This document shows positions 44,203 to 53,897 of a DNA stretch of 64,000 bases, in pieces. The position numbers and the translations under genes were made by a program. The DNA comes from Rhynchopus sp. YZ270_cl-10. Lineage: Eukaryota; Euglenozoa; Diplonemea; Diplonemida; Diplonemidae. Below the pieces are notes generated by a model that was given only the letters and a program-made list of their open reading frames with translations, was not told the origin of the DNA and ran no database searches. Every line of letters begins with the position of its first letter. Position 1 is the first letter of the stretch. The stretch spans positions 496,001 through 560,000 of the forward strand of contig OZ037920.1 in the NCBI GenBank assembly GCA_964035575.1. The letters run 5' to 3'.

Positions 44203-44304
44203 AAAAAACAAATCAAAAACAAAAAAAAACAAAAAGTTTGTATTCATCATGACTCATCATAAAAGAATTACTTTCAAATGTGTATTTGTCGAGGAGCAAC
44301 AACA

Positions 44305-44372
44305 CAGTGGAGATTGCACCAACTGTGGCAACACAACCGAGGCAAATCTACACTACTCCAACAATTTAGCAA
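44305..44372 (+). repeat. Module A copy
   Basis: Full-length and close to the consensus, but ends AACAATTTAGC rather than TTATC. Confidence 0.74.
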
Positions 44373-44508
44373 CAAAAAAGATCTTTTCGTTCTGTTGCGA
44401 CAAAACGACAGAATTTCTCCACCCCCCTCCACCTCCGCGATGCGACTGATTCTTTTTTCTTCTTCAAAGCGCGCTGTGGATAAAAAAGGGGGGTGGAAAT
44501 TTATAGTA

Positions 44509-44568
44509 TGGTGGAGCCCCTCAGAAGGTGTCTACACTAATACAACAAAATTTTCAAAAAAAAAAAAA
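44509..44568 (+). repeat. Module B copy (diverged)
   Basis: GTGGAGCCCCTCAGAAGGTG then TCTACACTAATACAACAAAA and TTTTC with an A-tail. Confidence 0.62.
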
Positions 44569-44655
44569 ATACGGGTTTACTCTGGACAGAACAGAGCGGC
44601 CACACTGCTGCGGCAGAACTAAATTGACGAGAGTGAATACCAAAAAAAAACGAAA

Positions 44656-44704
44656 ATGGTGATTGGCACAAACCGAGGCAATTACACTACTCCAACAATT
44701 TATC
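44656..44704 (+). repeat. Module A copy (truncated)
   Basis: TGGTGATTGGCACAAACCGA then GGCAATTACACTACTCC; the CTGTGGCAAC block is lost. Confidence 0.58.
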
Positions 44705-44731
44705 GATAGAAAAACCTATACCTTTGGAATT

Positions 44732-44792
44732 GATTAGCCTTCGGGCGACTTTGTACAGAACCTGTCCTCGGACAGGTGATTGTCGAAACTAC
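44732..44792 (+). repeat. Module L copy with CCTGTCC/GGACAGG stem
   Basis: AGCCTTCGGGCGACTTTGTA then CAGAA, a perfect 7-bp stem CCTGTCC/GGACAGG with a 2-nt loop (44761-44776), then TGATTGTCGAAAC. The outer CGAC/GTCG pair encloses the hairpin. Confidence 0.68.
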
Positions 44793-45104
44793 AAAAAAAA
44801 AGTTAGGACAGGGGAGCTACCCCGAAACAAGGTTCAACGTGCTACATAGTGAGGGGGGAAGATGTGCGTTTTGTCACCTTGAGGGGTGTGGAAACCCCCC
44901 CGCTACGTAGAACAACAACAAAACGTTAAAGAGGCAAAAAGACGGTTAAGTGCTGCATGCAGTACCCCCCCAAGCTGCACTGTAGGCAATCGTTTTTAGA
45001 GAAAAAAAAATGCCCTCTTTTTTTGGGGGGAACAATTGTGTAGTTAGAACCCTCTTGGGTTTGTAGGAAATTCGCAATAAAGAAAAAAAGAAAAAGTTAA
45101 GTAT

Positions 45105-45152
45105 AGTGGAGCGCATCCTCGGGTGTTGTCTACACGAATATGAAGAAAAAAA
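45105..45152 (+). repeat. Module B copy (diverged)
   Basis: TATAGTGGAGCGCATCCTCG then GGTGTTGTCTACACGAATA; the ACCAAGTTTTC part is replaced by GAAGAAAA. Confidence 0.58.
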
Positions 45153-45415
45153 ATCAGTTTTGCAGCAGATGCGCACAAAAAAAAAAAAAAACAAAACAAA
45201 ACAAAACAAAACCAATCATGAAACCGAAGAAGAAAAAAACAGAGAAAAACGAAAACCCATATCTTATCTTTTAGTGACCGAAACGGGAAACAATATCATC
45301 AGAGGTGTACTTTCTTTTTTTCTTTTCTTTTCTTTTTTTTTGAAGAGAATGTGTGTGCACAGTGAGGCACATATCATTTTTGCCAAATTATTAGTATTTC
45401 TTTTCTTTTTTTCCC

Positions 45416-45480
45416 TTGGGTACATTTAGTGACACCCTATTATACTCTTCTATTCAGTAGAGCAGAAAGTATAATATATT
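45416..45480 (+). repeat. Module E copy
   Basis: CTTGGGTACATTTAGTGACA then CCCTATTATAC and TTCTATTCAGTAGAGCAGAA; the second stem is weaker here than at 35311. Confidence 0.6.
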
Positions 45481-46115
45481 ATGGAGTACCTTTTTTTTCC
45501 TCTTTTCCTTTGTACCTCCCCAATGCCTTTATTTTCCGTCACTGCAATTGCTATGTAATATTAGAGCGACCTCACACGTGCATCCCATGCGTATGTACGA
45601 GTTATTCCTTTATTTTTTTTCCATTTGTCAATTTTTTTCCAAATATCGTCTTTTCAAAAAAAAAAGCTAGCATTTTTTCTGCTGGCTGTCCTTCTTGTTT
45701 GGTTCAGTTTTGAAGGGGATATTCGAAGGAGATCCCCCTACACGAGAACTGTAGTTTGCAAAAAACAAAAAAAAAAAAAACAAAAAAAAATAATCGTCGA
45801 AGCTACAAAAAATCCTCTTATTCTGTGTCATGGGTTTTTGCCCATGACAAAAAAGATCAGGGGGAGGGATGACGCACGCACGCACACACACAAACTCCTT
45901 TTCGTTTTCTTTTCTGTCGAAAGATTTTGTTATTTTTTGTTTTATGGTATTTTGTTTTGTTCCTTTTTTAGCGCTGAGAGTGATATTCACTGTCTTTTTT
46001 TTATGTCACCTTTATTCTTCAATTTTTTTTCTTCCTTTTTTGTATACATGATATTTTATCTTCTCTCGCCTCCATGTAACTTTCCAACCTCTTTTTTTTC
46101 CCTCTTCTTTATAAG

Positions 46116-46155
46116 ATGCGACTAAGCAATGTAACAGCTTAGTGTCCATCTCAGC
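46116..46155 (+). repeat. CTAAGC-type module
   Basis: GCGACTAAGCAATGTAACAG then CTTAGTGTCCATCTCAG: 5-bp stem CTAAG/CTTAG with an 11-nt loop. Confidence 0.62.
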
Positions 46156-46239
46156 TTTCATCTCTTCATTCCAGGGACAACCCGGAAGATGGCTTCACCC
46201 ACCCTATTCACCACGAGGTTTTTTTTTTACATCATTCCA

Positions 46240-46650
46240 CGGTTCGGAAAAGTACTTTTTTAAAAAGTGATATTTTTTGGTCAAAAAAAGTACTTTTTCA
46301 CTTTTCGAAAAAAAAAGTACTTTTTTTTTTTTCATCAAAATTGTACAGGAAAAAAAAAAGTACTTGAAAAAAAAAAAAGTACTTTTTATTTTTCCGTCAA
46401 AAATTGTACGGAGAGAAAAAATAAAAAGTACTTTTTATTTTTCTGTACAAAAAATTTAGAACACTGGAAAAAAAAAAGTACTTTTTATTTTTTCTCTCCG
46501 TACAATTTTTGACGGGAAAAAAAAAAGTACTTTTTTTTTTTTTCCTCCGTACAATTTTTGCACAGAAAAAAAAAAAGTACTTTTTTTTCTTCAAGTACTT
46601 TTTTTTTTGGAAAAGTACTTTACTTTTGGGCAAAGTACTTTTCCGATCCG
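46240..46650. mobile_element. AGTACT-repeat foldback element (0.41 kb)
   Basis: The outer ends CGGTTCGGAAAAGTACTTT and AAAGTACTTTTCCGATCCG are inverted repeats (18 of 19 match). Between them lie about twelve small palindromes of the form AAAAGTACTTTT and inverted copies of GTACGGAGAG/CTCTCCGTAC-type strings, so the whole unit can fold in many registers. No coding capacity; no clear target duplication. Confidence 0.72.
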
Positions 46651-47030
46651 TGTCATTCATGGATTTATTTTTCTTCCATCCCCCCTCGCCCCATTAAATA
46701 AAACAACCTCTGACGTTAACAACGTTTTTTTTTCTCTTCCCATTTCCTTTTTTTCCCCCTCATTTCTCTCGCTCTCTCTCTCTCTCTCTCTCGCCTCGTT
46801 CTGATGGCAGAAAGTTGTTTTTTTTGTCTTCAGACTCCCGTTGGAATTTTAAAGCATATCTCGCACCCCTTTTTTTTTTACTTTCCCCATTTTTTGAAAA
46901 GATGGAGAGGGAGAGAGGGAGAGAGAGAGAAGGTTGTCTCTCTGTTGATGTCTTCTTATTGTTGAATGTAAGTCAAGGTGACTTAGCACAAATTGCCCGA
47001 AAGGATCCAAAAATACAACAAAAAAAGATT

Positions 47031-47100
47031 GATGAATAACCAATATTCAAAACATTAAGTAATCTAATCAAGACTAAGCACAAATTGCCACCCACGAGTA
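47031..47100 (+). repeat. Composite CTAAGC module
   Basis: GATGAATAACCAATATTC, then TAATCTAATCAAGACTAAGC; preceded by an AGGTGACTTAGCACAAATTG half at 46975-46994 whose CACAAATTGCC recurs at the end of this unit, so the region 46975-47100 is itself a tandem duplication. Confidence 0.58.
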
Positions 47101-47141
47101 GCAATAACACACAACAGCAACAAAAAAAAAAACTTTTAAGG

Positions 47142-47244
47142 GTTGAGGATGATCTGCGTCTATACCTTCTGAAGTACATAGGCTTCGGCCGACATTGAGT
47201 ACAGATCGTTATACCAGTAGGTATAACGTGATTGTCGATACAAC
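47142..47244 (+). repeat. Module L copy with TTATACC/GGTATAA stem
   Basis: GGTTGAGGATGATCTGCGTC, then AGGCTTCGGCCGACATTGAG, TACAGATCG, a perfect stem TTATACC/GGTATAA with an AGTA loop, and CGTGATTGTCGATACAAC. The position of the stem is the same as at 44761 but its sequence is unrelated. Confidence 0.7.
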
Positions 47245-47254
47245 AAAAAACAAA

Positions 47255-47380
47255 CGACTGATGAATAAACCAAAGAATAATCTCATCACACTAAGCACGA
47301 GAGGCTAAGGATCATCTTATATAAACTTTTCTTCTTTGATGGCAACAAAGCATACGAGAAGGCTCAAGGGTTCATCTTAT
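47255..47380 (+). repeat. Composite CTAAGC module and second degenerate copy
   Basis: CTGATGAATAAACCAAAG, ATAATCTCATCACACTAAGC, ACGAGAGGCTAAGGATCATC (one arm changed), then a degenerate copy GGCAACAAAGCATACGAGAA with a GGTTCATCTTATAAAC tail at 47337-47380. Confidence 0.6.
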
Positions 47381-47406
47381 AAACTTTTTTTTTTTATATT
47401 CTCTTT

Positions 47407-47472
47407 TATTCCCGCGGAGTGTCAGTGCCTGCGTCCCAGAGGCGTTTGCACTATCAACTTCACTTTATTCTC
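47407..47472 (+). repeat. Module D copy, near-identical to the array spacer
   Basis: CCGCGGAGTGTCAGTGCCTG, CGTCCCAGAGGCGTTTGCAC and ACTTCACTTTATTC match 4047-4106 over about 60 nt with only a few differences. It is the best match between the array spacer and outside DNA. Confidence 0.75.
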
Positions 47473-47659
47473 TTTGTAAGGCATTGTGCACTTTTTTTTT
47501 CAACTTTCTCCCTTTCTTTTTAGCGGTGTGTACAATACTTGATTCTTCACATCTTTTTAAAAAATACTTTTTCATGCAATTGAGCACGGTGATATAGGGT
47601 GCTTCCAAGGCGAGTGTTTGTTCTGTTGAAAGGGATGTAGAGAGCAGAACGATTGAGAG

Positions 47660-47810
47660 GTGGAGGTCCACCGAACGGTGGCAGTATTGTGATGGGGAGC
47701 CCATTGGAATACGCAAAATACATCACAATGTGTATTGTGATGTATTTTGATGTATTTTACGTATTCCAATGGGCTCCTATCACAATACTGCCACCATTAG
47801 GTCCACCTGG
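47660..47810. repeat. Long imperfect palindrome (about 75-bp arms)
   Basis: The arms run from GGTGGAGGTCCACC, GGTGGCAGTATTGTGAT and AGCCCATTGGAATACG inward to AAAATACATCACAAT, with the reverse complement following and small indels. The core repeats TGATGTATTTT. It is foldable as one long hairpin; it shares the TATTGTGAT string with the palindrome at 43157 but is otherwise different. Confidence 0.82.
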
Positions 47811-47878
47811 CTTCATCATGTACCTGATCGGGTGTAGACGATGAGGCCCTTTCAAAAAAAAAAAAAAGAAAAGAAGAC

Positions 47879-47928
47879 AGTGAAGCTTGCACAGGTGGGC
47901 TACTACACTATTCCAACAAATCTTCAAA
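47879..47928 (+). repeat. Module A variant (CTTG subtype)
   Basis: CAGTGAAGCTTGCACAGGTG then GGCTACTACACTATTCC and AACAAATCTTC with an A-tail. Confidence 0.62.
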
Positions 47929-48582
47929 AGGAAAAAAATGAACACCCTAAATTCACCAAATTTATTTGACGACCAAATTATTTTGATTTTTTTTTTTGGT
48001 AGATTGTGGTACCTATATTATACCCCCTTCTACTGAGTCTGCACAACAACAAAAAACAATCCACAAAACAAAAAAACAAACGAGAGGACAAAGCAAACGT
48101 ATCAAAAACTTCATTTTTAAAAAACCCCCATTCAAAACCCCTTACTCAGATCCACTCCCTTCAGGGTTACCCAACAGTACGAGAGGGCTGTATTGTCTTA
48201 CCTAAACGTTCTCTTAATGGTGTACTTTTCACTCTTCAAATATCCCCCTTTTTTTTTTTTGGCCTCAAAGAGGTTTCCTCTTCACGGCTAAGTGGGGGAG
48301 CGTATTGCGGAGTAATAAAAATATCAACACAGAATCTTTATTACACACTTTACGCAACAAAAACAAAAAAAAAAAAAAATCATGATGTTGCTCGTTTGGG
48401 GGAGGTCTTCGCAAGCGCTTGTTGTTTCCGTTCCCCTCCCTTTTAAGAATAAAAAGCAAATGTATTTTCGACTTTTTAAACCCCTTTCTTTCCGAAAAAA
48501 GGAAGGAACCAGAATTTTATAAATTATATCAAAAAGAAGGCAAGAGGCAGTAGTAGCGCGGCTACCAAAAGAAAAAAAATTA

Positions 48583-48640
48583 TAGTGGAGTTCATCCTCG
48601 GGTGTCTACACTAATACAACCAAGTTTTCAAAAAAAAAGA
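48583..48640 (+). repeat. Module B copy
   Basis: The TTCATCCTCGGGTGT subtype, essentially the same as at 35581 and 52196. Confidence 0.73.
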
Positions 48641-48857
48641 AAAAACTACTGTGTAGTCAGGCGTCACGCCTAACCTCGGTAGGTTATGGTGGAAAAAAAG
48701 GGAGGGGAAATCTGACTGCAGATAAGAGGTTTCGAGCAAGAGCGGATCTCACTCTTTATGGATCTGTTTTCTGCCAACACAACATGCACACATACACTTT
48801 GGGGCTATATTCTGCGCAAGAATTGCCCTCTATAAGTAAGTTATCAAACACACGAGA

Positions 48858-48923
48858 AAGTGGAGATTGCACCAACTGTGGCAACACAAATCGAGGCAAC
48901 CCTACACTCCCACAATTTATCGA
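48858..48923 (+). repeat. Module A copy
   Basis: AGTGGAGATTGCACCAACTG, then ACACAAATCGAGGCAACC and CACTCCCACAATTTATC; one TA is lost in CACTACTCC. Confidence 0.74.
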
Positions 48924-49109
48924 AAAAAAAAAAAACGAAAAAATAAAGATAAAAAAAGAGGAGACGACGCTGGTGGAAAACTCCATCTTTCGATTGAAAA
49001 TAATATCTTAATCATGGAATACACGCTTCGAATAGTCTACACCCAATAATACTATGCAGGTCGATGTGCTTTTTCTTTCTTTTTCTTCTTCTTTTTCCAA
49101 CTGTACTAT

Positions 49110-49142
49110 TTCACTGAGAGGCTTAGGTTCATCTTACAAACC
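49110..49142 (+). repeat. CTAAGC-type module, 3' half
   Basis: TCACTGAGAGGCTTAGGTTC then ATCTTACAAACC; the first stem arm is lost while the tail is perfectly kept. Confidence 0.55.
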
Positions 49143-49539
49143 TTTCTTTCTCCCCCCCCACAATATCCTTCCCTTCACTTTTTACTAGATGTTCATGCAA
49201 ACAAAAAATGCCTTTTTTTTTTCCGTCTATAAAAAATATACAACCAGAGCAAAACAGAGAGAACCAACCATTTCCCCCCTTTTTCACCACCCCCTCTTAT
49301 TTTTTTTTTAGCCCCACTATTTTTTAGATGCGTATGTCTCAGCGGAGTCACATAGCATTTTTTTTTTTCCAGGATTTTGGTTTTGATTTTGTTCGGTATT
49401 CTCTCTTTTTCTCAAAAAATTTTTATGGGGAGGCAAAAAAAAAATAAAAAAAAATGGCAAGCTGTGGTGTCATTATACCATCAGCATTTCTACATACGCT
49501 ATCTTCCTGTCTTTTTTTTTTACCAAATCCATTTTTTTC

Positions 49540-49580
49540 TATATCCTTCTATTCAGTAGAATAGAAAGTATTTGAAATGA
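49540..49580 (+). repeat. Module E, 3' half
   Basis: Only the second stem is present: CTTCTATTC/GAATAGAAAG with an AGTA loop (49547-49569), then TATTTGAAATGA. Confidence 0.58.
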
Positions 49581-49593
49581 TTTTTTTTTGGTA

Positions 49594-49749
49594 TGGTGTG
49601 ATTCAGGGGGTACGGAGAACCCACGGACAACCCACGGAAGAACCACGGGGGAACGACGGAGAACTGTTTCAGGCTATATTAAGATTTGCGGAGCACCTTC
49701 GGGAGAACCACGGGGGAACCACGGAGAATCCGTTTGGGTGATCACACCA
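49594..49749. mobile_element. MITE with TGGTGTGAT ends and 5-bp target duplication
   Basis: 156 bp. The ends TGGTGTGAT and ATCACACCA are inverted repeats, flanked by TGGTA on both sides (49589-49593 and 49750-49754). The interior is built of CCACGG(G)GAAC-type short repeats and shares a GGCTATATTAAGATTTGCGG block with the copy at 58240. The family could not be assigned; 5-bp duplications occur in several DNA-transposon groups. Confidence 0.82.
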
Positions 49750-50115
49750 TGGTATTTATTTTTCTCTTTTTTTTTTTCCACACTTTATTTGTCGTTTTTA
49801 GCACTGTTGCTGCACCCCCTTCAGCTCATCATAGTAATGCTCCGCTAGAATTCGGGACCTGTGTTCCCTGAATGAGCGAATTTCCTTTTTTATTTTTTTT
49901 TTTTGGGTCGGTGCCCTGTCTGCACATATCCATTGTTCAGTCTCTTTTAAAAAAGAGAGTGAACATTGAAAAGGAAATATATTCTCTCTGCTCTATGTCT
50001 CCCATTTCCCCTAAAAAGCACAAAGCACTTTCAAAACAAACGAAAAAAAACATTTTCAAATTCCCCCGAAAAAAAAAACCCTTTTGGAGAAGTACGACCA
50101 TCATTCAATACAAAA

Positions 50116-50174
50116 TAGTGATGCACACTCTAGGGTGGGCTACACTAATACAGCCAAGTTTTCAAAAAAAAAAC
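50116..50174 (+). repeat. Module B copy
   Basis: TAGTGATGCACACTCTAGGG then GGCTACACTAATACAGCC; GTGATGC replaces GTGGAGC. Confidence 0.7.
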
Positions 50175-50327
50175 ATGAATAGTGGAGCGCATAAGGTATC
50201 AACCTGCTCGCTATAGCATCAATGGGTATTCGTGCCTTGATAAAAAAATGGCATAACTCAGGTCGCAAGACCCCAGCTCGCCCGCACGGAACACCACCGT
50301 CAGGGCTAGTTCCAACTAAAAAAAGAA

Positions 50328-50398
50328 AGTGGAAGATTGCACCAACTGTGGCAAATACAAACTGAGGCAAACCTACACTACTCCAACAATTTATCAAA
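50328..50398 (+). repeat. Module A copy
   Basis: AGTGGAAGATTGCACCAACT with one added A; AATACAAACTGAGGC replaces ACACAACCGAGGC. Confidence 0.73.
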
Positions 50399-50998
50399 AA
50401 AAAAGGTTGATTTTATTTTTTTTGCCACATTCAAAAAAGGTTGAACCATTGCAACCTGCATTGGTCCCTACCTCCCTCATTTTTTTGAGTTGCCATTTTT
50501 CTTTTTTTTGTGCACCTCACGTATGCCCCATCTTCTACATTAGACCCCTTATGAGACAGTATGTTTCTCTCCCCCCCTTCCCCCTTCCCCTCCCACCACA
50601 TTTTGCGTTTTTTATTATGATTTTTTTTTATTTTATATTTAACGTCGTTCTTCTCCTAAGAGAGCAATACTCTAATATACCCAATCCTCTCTTATTATTT
50701 CCCATACCATCAACGAAAAGCCCCTCATCCCCTGTTCACTTGAGGGGGGGGTTTTCTTTCCCTCGATCGTAAAAGCAAACCAAAAAAAAAAAAACGCCCC
50801 TCGGGGGTTAATTTTGTGTCCAGAACCCACTCTTAGGGTGATTGTTGATACATAAAAAAAAAAAAGAAAAAAAAAAAAAAAAAAAAAAAAACCAAACAAA
50901 ACCAGGCCTTTTTCTAAATCCGGTCCCCGTCCCCAGATTTGGAAAAATAAATTTTTTTCCCGCACTTTTTTTCCCGCCGTCTCTACTGCGTTTTAGGG

Positions 50999-51850
50999 TT
51001 CACAGGGGCTCAGAGGAGCCCGAGAAAAAATACCACGTGTCTGGATGAGACCGCTCGTGCAAAATAACCAGTTTTCGGGGGAGGGGAAAAAAAGGGGGGG
51101 AGGGGTGCCGAATCCAGAACGGCCCCCCACCAAGTCCCCCCCGTGTGGTTGAACGGGAGTACCTTGGGGAAATGGGTTGCTGACCGCACCATGAAATCCC
51201 GCACCATCCAGGCTGTACCTCAATTTTTTTTTGCCTGCGGCGCCATTTTTTTTTTGTATTTTTTTTGCTCCGCAAAAAAAATACAGTCCCTCTGTTCCCA
51301 ATGTCTTCCCTGGTCAGCAGGGCCGAAAATTATCTCATGGACCACACTTCGCTGAGGCGGTGCACGAACCAATGGTTCATTTTCTTTCAAGTCTGCCTCG
51401 ATAAAGAAATCTCTGAAACTCATACAGAAAACAGTAGTTGTTTTTCCGAGAGACCACAAAGTGAGGTGGGCAAACGCCACATTTCGGAGGATTACTGCAG
51501 CCCTGGCCAACCTGGAGCCCTCGTCGAGGCACAAGTACCCCCTCCGCCATTCTTCCACACTATCCGTGAGGACGATTTTGCGCTGCGTATGAGCAAGGGG
51601 CCAGCCCATATCAGCTTTGTCTAAAAACCCCTCCACCCATCACCCAAATATGGCCCAGATTGTGTTCAAATGGGTCAAATTTTCACAGCGCTTCCCAAAT
51701 TTGTCATGGAGGCGGGCGCAAAGCGCAAAAAAACCCCCGAAAAAGGGCACAAAAAGCACACAAAAAAGACGCGAAAAGGGCGGGAAAAAACCGGTCCCCA
51801 GCCGAAAAAAACCCGGAAAATAGGCCCGTCACGGTTCAGGCCTGAACAAA
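50999..51850. other. GC-rich island with an unassigned minus-strand frame
   Basis: Base composition differs sharply from the AT-rich surroundings. The minus-strand frame at 51636-51220 (138 residues) has a more protein-like composition than other frames here (for example EEWRRGYLCLDEGSRLARAA) but matches no family I recognise, and it ends in a Lys-rich run read from homopolymers. A + strand frame (51265-51624) overlaps it. It could be a fragment of a transposase or of a captured gene; no terminal repeats were found. Confidence 0.4.
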
Positions 51851-51876
51851 ACCAATGAAACTGCCTTTCTTTTCAA

Positions 51877-51918
51877 AGGTAACTAAAACACAAAGAGGGT
51901 GAGGTTCGTCTTTACGAA
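51877..51918 (+). repeat. CTAAGC-type module, degenerate
   Basis: AGGTAACTAAAACACAAAGA then GGGTGAGGTTCGTCTTTACG. Stem lost; the overall frame and tail are kept. Confidence 0.5.
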
Positions 51919-52045
51919 CTTTCTCTCTCTTTCTATCGTTTTTCAAAACCCTTCTTTTTTTTTATTATAGTTCCTGCGTCTCCAAATACGGTTTGCGCTA
52001 TCAAAAAAAAAAAGAATTTTTTTTTTTTTCGCACAATTTTCTTGA

Positions 52046-52080
52046 GGGTAACCTAAGCGAAGCTTAGCTTCTCTTCATCG
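52046..52080 (+). repeat. CTAAGC hairpin module, tight loop
   Basis: CTAAGCGAAGCTTAG at 52053-52067 is a perfect 6-bp stem closed by a GAA triloop, followed by CTTCTCTTCATC. Confidence 0.66.
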
Positions 52081-52195
52081 CAACTTTCTCTTCCCTCCCC
52101 CCCCCCCCTCCGCTTCACTTCAGGGCCTCCCAAGTTCCGCACGTCGCTTTGTGTCATGGATCTAAATAAAACACAAAAGAAACAAAAAAACAGTA

Positions 52196-52255
52196 TAGTG
52201 GAGTTCATCCTCGGGTGTCTACACTAATACAACCAAATTTTCAAAAAAAAAAAAC
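52196..52255 (+). repeat. Module B copy
   Basis: The TTCATCCTCGGGTGT subtype, with ACCAAATTTTC for ACCAAGTTTTC. Confidence 0.73.
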
Positions 52256-52540
52256 AAAAAAAAACTTACATTCAAACCTCTCCATTCAGCGCTTCAGGGT
52301 CTCCCATTGAAGGTACTTCAATAACGAACAATAACGTTATTTTTTTTTCTCTTTTTTCGGAATCATTCACCCGAAGTAGCTTCTCTTTAGCAATAAAAAA
52401 AGGGAAGCGGTCGTTTTCACAGTGAAACAACAACAAAAAAAAGTGGAGAGGGAGCAAAACATACATCTGGTGTTACGACAGAATGTCACGTCGTTATGAC
52501 GTTATGTCATTTGGTACAATGCCACAGATATGAAAACAGA

Positions 52541-52588
52541 CAGTGAAGCTTGCACATGTGGCAACTACACTATTCCAACAATTTTTCA
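52541..52588 (+). repeat. Module A variant (CTTG subtype)
   Basis: CAGTGAAGCTTGCACATGTG then GCAACTACACTATTCC and AACAATTTTTC. It lies 45 nt before a standard module A copy. Confidence 0.64.
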
Positions 52589-52632
52589 AAAAAAAAAAAA
52601 AAAGATAAAAAAATGAGGCTATGCTATGAGAA

Positions 52633-52701
52633 AGTGGAGATTGCATCAACTGTGGCAACACAAATTGAGGCAAACCTACACTACTCGAAACAATTTATCA
52701 A
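52633..52701 (+). repeat. Module A copy
   Basis: AGTGGAGATTGCATCAACTG, ACACAAATTGAGGCAAACC, then CTACTCGAAACAATTTATC. Confidence 0.74.
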
Positions 52702-53310
52702 AAAATTAAAAAAAAAGTCAACGAGGCTATCCTGAGAATACACCTCCCTGCACACTAAAGGCTATATCACCCAAGGCTTTTTCTTTTAAAAGCTCCTTGC
52801 TAAGGTAGACACAGATGCACAACACGGTTTTTTGTGAGGGAGACCTGACAGGCTTAAGGCTCTTACCCAGACATAACGTGACAAACGTATCTTATCTCCT
52901 GCCCCCCCCCCCCCCTCCGCCCTCTTTTGTGGGGTCGCTTTGGCGGAGGTGTCCGCAAGCAACCCAGGTGTGCTTTTTATCTGATGCACTTTTTTTTTCT
53001 TCTTCTTTTTTTTTGCTTTATTTTCTCTTTCACCAGCCCAGCTTTCCCTAAAATATTTCATGATTATTCCCCCCCTTCTTACCAAAAAACTGAAGTAGAA
53101 GGTACCAAATGTTCACACGAACAGGTTTCACGACATTCACCCACCATATAAAGGGAAATCACTGAAGATGTCCACCCTTTTGAATACTACTGTATGATTC
53201 TTAGGACTGAAACAGGGTTAATGTTAGAAACCAATCTACTGAAGTTTCAATTTGTGCATGAAGCATTTATTTTTCTTTTTCTACGTTTTGCAAAACATTC
53301 CAAAAAAAAA

Positions 53311-53385
53311 AGCAAGGGTACATTTGTCGCACCCTCTTTGCTTTCTTTTCATTTCGGTTAAGAAAAGAAAGTATATGAAATTATG
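53311..53385 (+). repeat. Module E copy with 10-bp second stem
   Basis: First stem AGGGT/ACCCT; second stem CTTTCTTTTC/GAAAAGAAAG (10 bp, perfect), then TATATGAAATTATG. Confidence 0.72.
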
Positions 53386-53542
53386 ATTATCCCCCCCCTT
53401 CTTTTATTCTGTTCTTTTCTTCGTGCCTTTCCTGCTTTCTTAAGGTGTCGATCTGCACAAAAAAAATTTTAAACCTATTTTTTCTTTCGTATTTTCTGGG
53501 GGTGAAAAACAAAAAAAAATCTCCAGCGATTTTAAGTCCAAT

Positions 53543-53656
53543 CCACCTGATTTTTTTTGCCCGAAATTTGGTAGAGTTTAGTGGTGTTTAGTGGTGTTCA
53601 AATACCACCAAAATCCCTCCAAAATCCACCCAAATTTCAGGCAAAAAATCAGGTGG
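53543..53656. mobile_element. 114-bp foldback MITE with CCAAT target duplication
   Basis: The ends CCACCTGATTTTTTTTGCC and GGCAAAAAATCAGGTGG are inverted repeats extending to about 29 bp with small gaps, and CCAAT stands on both sides (53538-53542 and 53657-53661). The interior has two GTTTAGTGGTGTT repeats. The 5-bp duplication matches the size at 49594 but the ends are unrelated. Confidence 0.78.
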
Positions 53657-53897
53657 CCAATCTGCAGAAGGTGTTGTTTATGTTATATAACCCTTCACTA
53701 TTTTTCTTTTTAAACTGAAAAGGGAGGAGTTCTTCCAGGGTTCGAAACCACCCCAGAAACAGGTTTCTTGGAGTGATTTTTTTTGAGGTGAAATATAGCA
53801 TTTTACCATTTTTATGGCATTTTTAAAAAAAGTTTTAGGCCATTTTTTGGTCCCTTTTCTTGGCCTAACAGGCAAGCAAGGTTGTTCTATTATGGGA

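Larger units (their letters stand above)
43269..46239. other. Gene-free stretch with A, B, E and L modules
   Basis: Contains G-rich and A-rich runs. At 43648-43674, GGACATATCAGTTGTTCACG resembles the left end of the element at 32288, perhaps a decayed solo end. The frame of 188 codons at 43488-44054 is Lys/Arg/Phe-rich low complexity and rejected. Confidence 0.57.
46651..49588. other. Gene-free stretch with microsatellite, L, D, A and B modules
   Basis: Includes a CT run (46763-46792) and a GA-rich stretch (46903-46931). The unit at 48300-48356 (GCGTATTGCGGAGTAATAAA...TTTATTACACACTTTACGC) is a 57-bp foldback, whose interrupted twin lies inside the element at 36325. No gene is seen. Confidence 0.57.
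49755..53537. other. Gene-free stretch including a GC-rich island
   Basis: Holds A, B and CTAAGC modules, an A-run of about 40 (50853-50891), and the GC-rich island 50999-51850 listed separately. No convincing gene. Confidence 0.57.

Noticed and set aside
53736-53752. GGTTCGAAACC as a tRNA B box
   Set aside because: No A box at the proper distance, no acceptor stem and no T-run terminator in register.
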